Positions 15,403 through 19,225 of a DNA stretch of 19,225 nt are shown here, piece after piece. Below the pieces are notes generated by a model. That model worked only from the letters and a program-made list of their open reading frames with translations, was not told where the DNA came from and did no database searches. A program made the translations under genes and the position numbers. This DNA comes from Candidatus Peregrinibacteria bacterium (GTDB lineage: Bacteria > Patescibacteriota > Gracilibacteria > UBA1369 > UM-FILTER-53-11), in the NCBI GenBank assembly GCA_023245725.1, contig JAHFJU010000024.1, positions 1 to 19,225 of the forward strand. Direction: 5' to 3'. Position 1 is the stretch's first letter. Every line of letters starts with the position of its first letter.

Positions 15403-16128
15403 GTGAAGATATCGAAAGCCCATTCAGACATAATGAAAAGCATTGTTGAAACTTATAACGAAATCGGCGATGATTTTGATAAAACTCGTCGGGTGATGTG
15501 GCCGGAATTTGATGCAGTCAAAAAACTGATTGTAGCAAATTTACATCTAGGTTTAAGCGATAAGGCTGAAAGTGAAAAACTCAATACAAAACTGGTACAA
15601 AAGAAATTACGAATGCTCGATTCTGGCTGTGGAAATGGGCGCATGGCTCATTATTTTAAGGATTTTCCAATAACATACTTTGGCTATGACGGCTCTAAAA
15701 CGCTTATTAATAACGCACGTTCATGGTTTAAAAAAGAATCTGGTTCGAGCCGATTAAAAGCCCATTTTTCAATCGGTTCACTTTTGTCTAAAAAATTCAC
15801 ACTGCCTTTCGATGTAATTCTCTCGAGTGCAGTAATTCATCATCTGCCTACCTCTGAACTACATGTTTCATATTTAATAAAACTTTTTTCTCAACTTAGT
15901 GAAGATGGATTTTTATACATCAGTGCATGGAATTTGCGACAACCAAAATACGAATCACTAATCGACGAAGAAACTCATGCGTGTTACGTGCCGTGGGGAA
16001 CAAAAAAAAGATTTTATTATGCGTTTGATAAAAACGAGTTACTAAAACGGCTTACAGAAGCGGGGTTTGTCACTGTCGAAGAAGTATCAAGCGCACATAA
16101 CTTTTGCTTTATCGCATGGAAAAAATAA
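15403..16128 (+). CDS. Trm9/ALKBH8-type tRNA wobble-uridine carboxyl methyltransferase
   Basis: Class I SAM methyltransferase, 241 aa from GTG 15403. It closely follows the Trm9/ALKBH8 methyltransferase pattern: an N-terminal ETYNEIGDDFDKTR and a following WPEF (family: Y-x-x-I-x-x-F-x-x-TR…WP), motif I LDSGCGNGR at 72-80, the acidic GYD at 94-96, the highly characteristic AVIHHL at 143-148, then ISAWN, VPWG at 196-199, RFYYAF at 203-208, and a terminal NFCFIAWKK matching the family's NW-x-x-x-x-x-K. Trm9 esterifies cm5U34 to mcm5U34, the product of Elongator/Elp3, and the neighbouring divergent gene is elp3. The GTG is chosen because it sits at the predicted transcription start; ATG 15433 is the alternative. 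Its 3' end overlaps wecG by 13 bp. Eukaryotic Trm9 needs Trm112, which is not seen here. Confidence 0.85.
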   Translation: MKISKAHSDIMKSIVETYNEIGDDFDKTRRVMWPEFDAVKKLIVANLHLGLSDKAESEKLNTKLVQKKLRMLDSGCGNGRMAHYFKDFPITYFGYDGSKTLINNARSWFKKESGSSRLKAHFSIGSLLSKKFTLPFDVILSSAVIHHLPTSELHVSYLIKLFSQLSEDGFLYISAWNLRQPKYESLIDEETHACYVPWGTKKRFYYAFDKNELLKRLTEAGFVTVEEVSSAHNFCFIAWKK

Positions 16129-16877
16129 TTAGAGAAACAATTTTAGGAGTTGAATTTGATGCTTTAACACTTGAAGAAGCTGTTGCGCGTGGACTTGTGT
16201 ATGCTCAAGACCAAACAAAAAAACATATTGTTGTTACACCAAATCCTGAAATTGTTCTGTATGCTCAGAAAGATAAAAAATATCGAGATTTATTGAATAA
16301 AGCGAGCATGTCTTTACCGGATGGCATTGGTATTTTGTGGGCTTCTGCATTCAAAAACCGAATTATTCCACATGGAAAACTTAAAGAGCGTGTGACTGGT
16401 GTAGATTTTATGACGCACTTGGTAAGTGCAATGAGCGACAGAAAAATAAAGATTTTTTTACTTGGCGCTGAGCTGGGAATCGCACAAAAAGTGAAAGAAA
16501 TTTTCGAGAAGAAATATCCGCCGATTTCGATTGTAGGAACCGATTCAAGCTCGCCTAACAACGAAGATTTCCCAGAGATTAAGGCAAAAATCGATACGAG
16601 TGGCGCACATGTATTGTTCGTAGCATTCGGGGCACCGAAACAGGAAGAATGGATTTTTTCGCACATTCAAAACCTACCAACTATTAGACTAGCAGTTGGC
16701 GTCGGTGGCGCATTTGATTTTATTGCTGGTAAACGAAAGCGCGCACCAGTTTTTATGCGTAAACTTGGTTTTGAATGGTTTTGGCGATTGATTCAACAAC
16801 CATCAAGAATAAAACGTATCTTTAATGCTGTAATTTTGTTCCCATTAACAGTTATATTTAAGCAAAAACGCGTCTGA
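16116..16877 (+). CDS. WecG/TagA/CpsF-family glycosyltransferase
   Basis: A 253-aa GT26-type enzyme, which usually transfers N-acetylmannosamine or N-acetylmannosaminuronic acid to undecaprenyl-linked GlcNAc at the inner membrane face during wall or surface glycan synthesis. Family motifs are TPNPEIVLYAQ near residue 41, SLPDGIG with the catalytic-type Asp69, VAFGAPKQEEW, and GGAFDFIAGKRKRAP followed by MRKLGFEWFWRLIQQPSRIKR. Length is normal. The ATG at 16116 lies inside the end of the methyltransferase gene (13-bp overlap), so the two are probably translationally coupled; TTG 16104 is a less likely start. Its stop is 7 bp from that of the convergent phosphatase gene. No other glycan genes are in the window, so the exact sugar is unknown. 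Confidence 0.92.
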   Translation: MEKIIRETILGVEFDALTLEEAVARGLVYAQDQTKKHIVVTPNPEIVLYAQKDKKYRDLLNKASMSLPDGIGILWASAFKNRIIPHGKLKERVTGVDFMTHLVSAMSDRKIKIFLLGAELGIAQKVKEIFEKKYPPISIVGTDSSSPNNEDFPEIKAKIDTSGAHVLFVAFGAPKQEEWIFSHIQNLPTIRLAVGVGGAFDFIAGKRKRAPVFMRKLGFEWFWRLIQQPSRIKRIFNAVILFPLTVIFKQKRV

Positions 16878-16884
16878 TACTTAT

Positions 16885-17967
16885 TTAACGTGAGTATGGT
16901 AATACGCCTTGCTGCAAGATGCTGAGCGGTAATTCCTCATGTAGAACTGATCTATTATCGATATTTCGCGCTTCAATTTTAATCCATGTTCCTTTTCCGT
17001 AGGCTGCCCAATCTATAGTTATAAGTCCAAAATTCATACCTAAATATTGTTGTTTTAAACGATATTTATTTTTTTCTAAAGTCGAATTATTTACATTTGT
17101 AAAAGGTCCACTAGTAAAGTCATAAATAGGATATCCTATACCACCATTCATTATTGATAGATCTGCAAAATGCCTATCACCACTTACGAACAGAACACCA
17201 TTAGCTCCAGTATCTTTAATTGTCTTAAAAAGTTTCGCCCGCTCTAAAGGGAAATTCATCCAATTTTCCCATCCATTGTCTTTACTAATTACTTGAATAC
17301 TCGACATAATAATTCTAACCTCAGCTGGTTTTTTGAGCTCATTCTTTAACCATGTCCACTGGTCAGCCCCAAGCATAGTTGCATTAACATCAGTATTAGG
17401 AATATATCCACTCTTATTTAACGATTTAACAAGCTGGCTTCTGAAGTATCTTAAATCTAATGCAATAATTTGTACTCGTCTCCCATTCACTCCAAATATC
17501 TTAGAATCATAGACACCACTGTGTTTTCTTCTATTAGAAGTGCTTGGTTCCCTAAAAAAATCTAAGAATAATTTTCGAGATACTTCCTTTTGTTTATATT
17601 CTGCGCCAGCATCATCAGCTCCATAATCGTGATCGTCCCACGTAGCAACAATCGGTATTTCTGAAGCCAATAATCTTTTAAATCCATCAACGGTTGCCAG
17701 TTTTGCATACTCATATTTCATCACGGATTCATCAAGCGTATCGAGTGGGACATTATCACCCAAAAATAAAAAAATATTTGGTTTTATATTAAGAACATTT
17801 GGCCAAAGAGGCTGATTGGTGTCGTCATGCAAGTCTGATGCTATCGCGATTACTGTCTGACTCTTAACTTTACGTTCATAAACTTTGGCAGAAATAATTG
17901 GTACATTTATAACAAGAGCAGCAGAAACAATAATACCTACAGTAATAAATAGTTTCAGTTGATTCAT
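16885..17967 (-). CDS. PhoD-like metallophosphatase, secreted or membrane-anchored
   Basis: 360 aa. An N-terminal hydrophobic stretch (residues 5-27) is a signal peptide or anchor, so the enzyme acts outside the membrane. PhoD-like motifs are in order: ASDLHDDTNQPLW (43-55), FLGDN (68-72), ATWDDHDYG (108-116), FLDFFREP, RRVQIIALDLRYFRS, and VSGDRHFADLS (261-271). In PhoD relatives the first motif normally reads G-S-C; here the metal-binding Cys aligns with Asp45, as in ordinary metallophosphoesterases. The substrate is unknown; relatives cleave phosphomonoesters or phosphodiesters such as teichoic acids. The gene starts 6 bp after the small membrane protein gene, on the same strand, and probably shares its transcript. 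Confidence 0.88.
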   Translation of the reverse strand: MNQLKLFITVGIIVSAALVINVPIISAKVYERKVKSQTVIAIASDLHDDTNQPLWPNVLNIKPNIFLFLGDNVPLDTLDESVMKYEYAKLATVDGFKRLLASEIPIVATWDDHDYGADDAGAEYKQKEVSRKLFLDFFREPSTSNRRKHSGVYDSKIFGVNGRRVQIIALDLRYFRSQLVKSLNKSGYIPNTDVNATMLGADQWTWLKNELKKPAEVRIIMSSIQVISKDNGWENWMNFPLERAKLFKTIKDTGANGVLFVSGDRHFADLSIMNGGIGYPIYDFTSGPFTNVNNSTLEKNKYRLKQQYLGMNFGLITIDWAAYGKGTWIKIEARNIDNRSVLHEELPLSILQQGVLPYSR

Positions 17968-17973
17968 AATACA

Positions 17974-18279
17974 TTATTTGCTCTTTCGTTTTTTTGGCTT
18001 AGGATCTTCTTCATCGTCACCTCCTCTGCCGCTGGTTGCCCTTACCAAAATCCCTTCAATAATTGGCCTAACATGGTCAACAATTGTCGAAGCCAAGCTA
18101 ACTGGCTTTACTATAAAATCATTCACTTTATCAACTGTAATGCGCACATTTTCAATCACTTTACTCGCATCTCGCAAAATCAAAATCAAATAAATAAGAG
18201 TTACGCAAAGAAAAATAGTTAGGAGGCCAATCGCAACTGCTCCAACTACATATAATGTTGATTGAGAATCTATATACAT
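17974..18279 (-). CDS. Small single-pass membrane protein, DUF948-like
   Basis: From ATG 18279 a 101-aa protein. A transmembrane helix spans about residues 10-36 (VVGAVAIGLLTIFLCVTLIY onward). An amphipathic helix with DASKVIENVRITVDKVNDFI follows, then HVRPIIEGI, and a charged tail rich in Asp/Glu then Lys/Arg (DDEEDPKPKKRKSK). The layout (one N-terminal helix followed by a heptad-like helix) resembles small DUF948-type proteins, but the match is by shape rather than firm motifs. ATG 18279 is preferred over ATG 18288 because the latter overlaps a perfect -10 box. The gene lies 6 bp before the PhoD-like phosphatase and 120 bp after gatB. Confidence 0.75.
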   Translation of the reverse strand: MYIDSQSTLYVVGAVAIGLLTIFLCVTLIYLILILRDASKVIENVRITVDKVNDFIVKPVSLASTIVDHVRPIIEGILVRATSGRGGDDEEDPKPKKRKSK

Positions 18280-18286
18280 CTGGTGC

Positions 18287-18295
18287 ATTATAACA
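18287..18295 (-). promoter_or_regulatory. Extended -10 promoter, leaderless start of the membrane protein gene
   Basis: Read on the minus strand, TGTTATAAT (18295-18287) is a perfect extended -10 element. Seven bases after its TATAAT lies the ATG at 18279, so the transcript would begin at the start codon. The -35 region is weak. Confidence 0.55.
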
Positions 18296-18399
18296 AGCAA
18301 ATTAGAATCTCATTTCACTTTTAGTTGTGAAAAAAAGAGTTCGTATTGTTGGTTAAATTTAGTAATAACATGTTGGAGCACTTTTGCAGTAACATAACC

Positions 18400-19225
18400 C
18401 TATTTCATCAAATTTCTCAGCAACTCATTTACCAATTGCGGCTGAGCTTTTCCTTTACTCTCCTTCATAACCTGTCCGACTAAAAATCCTATTGCAGTAT
18501 CTTTACCACCCTTAAAATCAGCAACAGGCCCCGGATTTTTTTCAATTACAGCCTTGCACATCGCCTCTATCTCTCCAGTATCTGACACAACCGAAATGCC
18601 AAGTTCATTAACAACGTCCTGTGCCGAATTACCAGTTTTATACATACTCTCAAAAACCTCTGACTTCGCCTGATTATTTGAAACTTTTCCATCAACAATC
18701 ATCTTAACCAATAGCCCAAGCGCCTCGGCGGTAATTTTACACTCGCTCAACTCAATGTGATCTTCTTTCAAATGTTTATACAAAATAGTGTTTAAAAATG
18801 AAGAGGATTTTTTTGCATCGCCAGATACTCGAACCATCTCCTCAAAATAATCAGCACGCTCAGGCTCTTCGGCTATAAACAAAGCATCATCGACCGTTAG
18901 ACCATAATCTTTCACAAAACGCTCACGACGAACTTTCGGCAACTCAGGAATACTTTTTTTCAACTCATCAATTTGGGAATCAGTAAAAGTTAGAGGAGGC
19001 AAATCAGGTTCAGGGAAATATCGATAATCATGAGCCTCTTCTTTTGAACGCTGTGAAACTGTAATCCCCTGAGCATCGTCCCAACCACGAGTTTCTTGAG
19101 CAATTACATCACCACGATCAAGCATCTCAGATTGACGTTTTATTTCATACTGAGCAGCATGTTCAAGAGCACGAAACGAATTTAGATTTTTAATCTCAAC
19201 TTTTGTTCCAAATTGTTCACGACCT
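18400..19225 (-). CDS. gatB: Aspartyl/glutamyl-tRNA amidotransferase subunit B, 5' part cut off
   Basis: The C-terminal 274 or so residues of GatB, which with GatA and GatC amidates Glu-tRNA-Gln and Asp-tRNA-Asn. The frame stays open to the window edge, where the residues GTKVEIKNLNSFRALEHA are a GatB signature; QETRGWDD and HDYRYFPEPDLPPL follow. The last 140 residues or so are the YqeY-like tRNA-binding tail (SSSFLNTILYKHLKED…LVNELLRNLMK). The stop is TAG at 18402-18400. The missing N-terminal half (kinase-like active site) lies beyond 19225. It is the most upstream gene of the minus-strand group with the membrane protein and phosphatase, although the latter two have their own promoter. Confidence 0.97.
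   Translation of the reverse strand, partial: GREQFGTKVEIKNLNSFRALEHAAQYEIKRQSEMLDRGDVIAQETRGWDDAQGITVSQRSKEEAHDYRYFPEPDLPPLTFTDSQIDELKKSIPELPKVRRERFVKDYGLTVDDALFIAEEPERADYFEEMVRVSGDAKKSSSFLNTILYKHLKEDHIELSECKITAEALGLLVKMIVDGKVSNNQAKSEVFESMYKTGNSAQDVVNELGISVVSDTGEIEAMCKAVIEKNPGPVADFKGGKDTAIGFLVGQVMKESKGKAQPQLVNELLRNLMK

Noticed and set aside
16265..16666. 133-codon minus-strand frame inside wecG
   Set aside because: Antisense to conserved GT26 motifs, with no recognisable protein features.
18314..18334. TTTCAC/GTGAAA inverted repeat as terminator of gatB
   Set aside because: On the minus strand the T-run precedes the stem rather than following it, so it is not a canonical terminator for gatB.
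1..19225. Alternative genetic code with TGA as glycine (Gracilibacteria/Absconditabacteria)
   Set aside because: TGA serves as the natural stop of genes such as wecG and the first lipoprotein gene, and conserved proteins have no internal TGA.

Overview
The window is about 19 kb of AT-rich bacterial chromosome. TGA is used as a stop (for example at the ends of the first lipoprotein gene and of wecG), so the standard bacterial code applies. Very compact gene packing, almost no Shine-Dalgarno sequences, several starts that look leaderless, a bacterial Elp3, many unrecognised proteins and an isolated rplU together suggest a Patescibacteria/CPR-type genome. That placement is an inference; no rRNA is present to confirm it.

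Layout. 1-2160: two lipoprotein-like genes on the + strand, a degenerate M23/LytM-type protein and an unknown lipoprotein, closed by a strong hairpin terminator. 2229-2522: rplU (L21), alone. 2528-5841: a minus-strand run reading trmB-like regulator, unknown 501-aa protein, RluA-type pseudouridine synthase. 6026-9523: tyrS, with an unusual four-cysteine insertion, and recG, both on +. 9524-10151: a gene-free stretch with several hairpins, ending in an extended -10 promoter. 10152-13688: a 1178-aa protein of unknown function with internal membrane segments and a pre-toxin-TG-like region near its C-terminus. 13780-16128: divergent elp3 (-) and a Trm9/ALKBH8-type methyltransferase (+), followed by an overlapping wecG-type glycosyltransferase. 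16885-19225: minus-strand gatB (cut by the window edge), a small membrane protein and a PhoD-like phosphatase.

The most interesting unit is elp3 with the Trm9-like methyltransferase. In eukaryotes these enzymes act in sequence on the wobble uridine of tRNA: Elp3 builds cm5U and Trm9 methyl-esterifies it to mcm5U. Here the two genes lie back to back and share a 30-bp symmetric promoter in which the -10 box of each strand overlaps the -35 box of the other. Both starts sit at or within a few bases of the predicted transcription start. This looks like a minimal bacterial wobble-uridine modification pair.

Other points worth attention are the zinc-ribbon-like insertion in TyrRS, the orphan Shine-Dalgarno upstream of tyrS, the structured 628-bp intergenic region and the giant pre-toxin-TG-like protein. 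Translation and tRNA/rRNA modification dominate the identifiable genes (rplU, rluA, tyrS, elp3, trm9-like, gatB).
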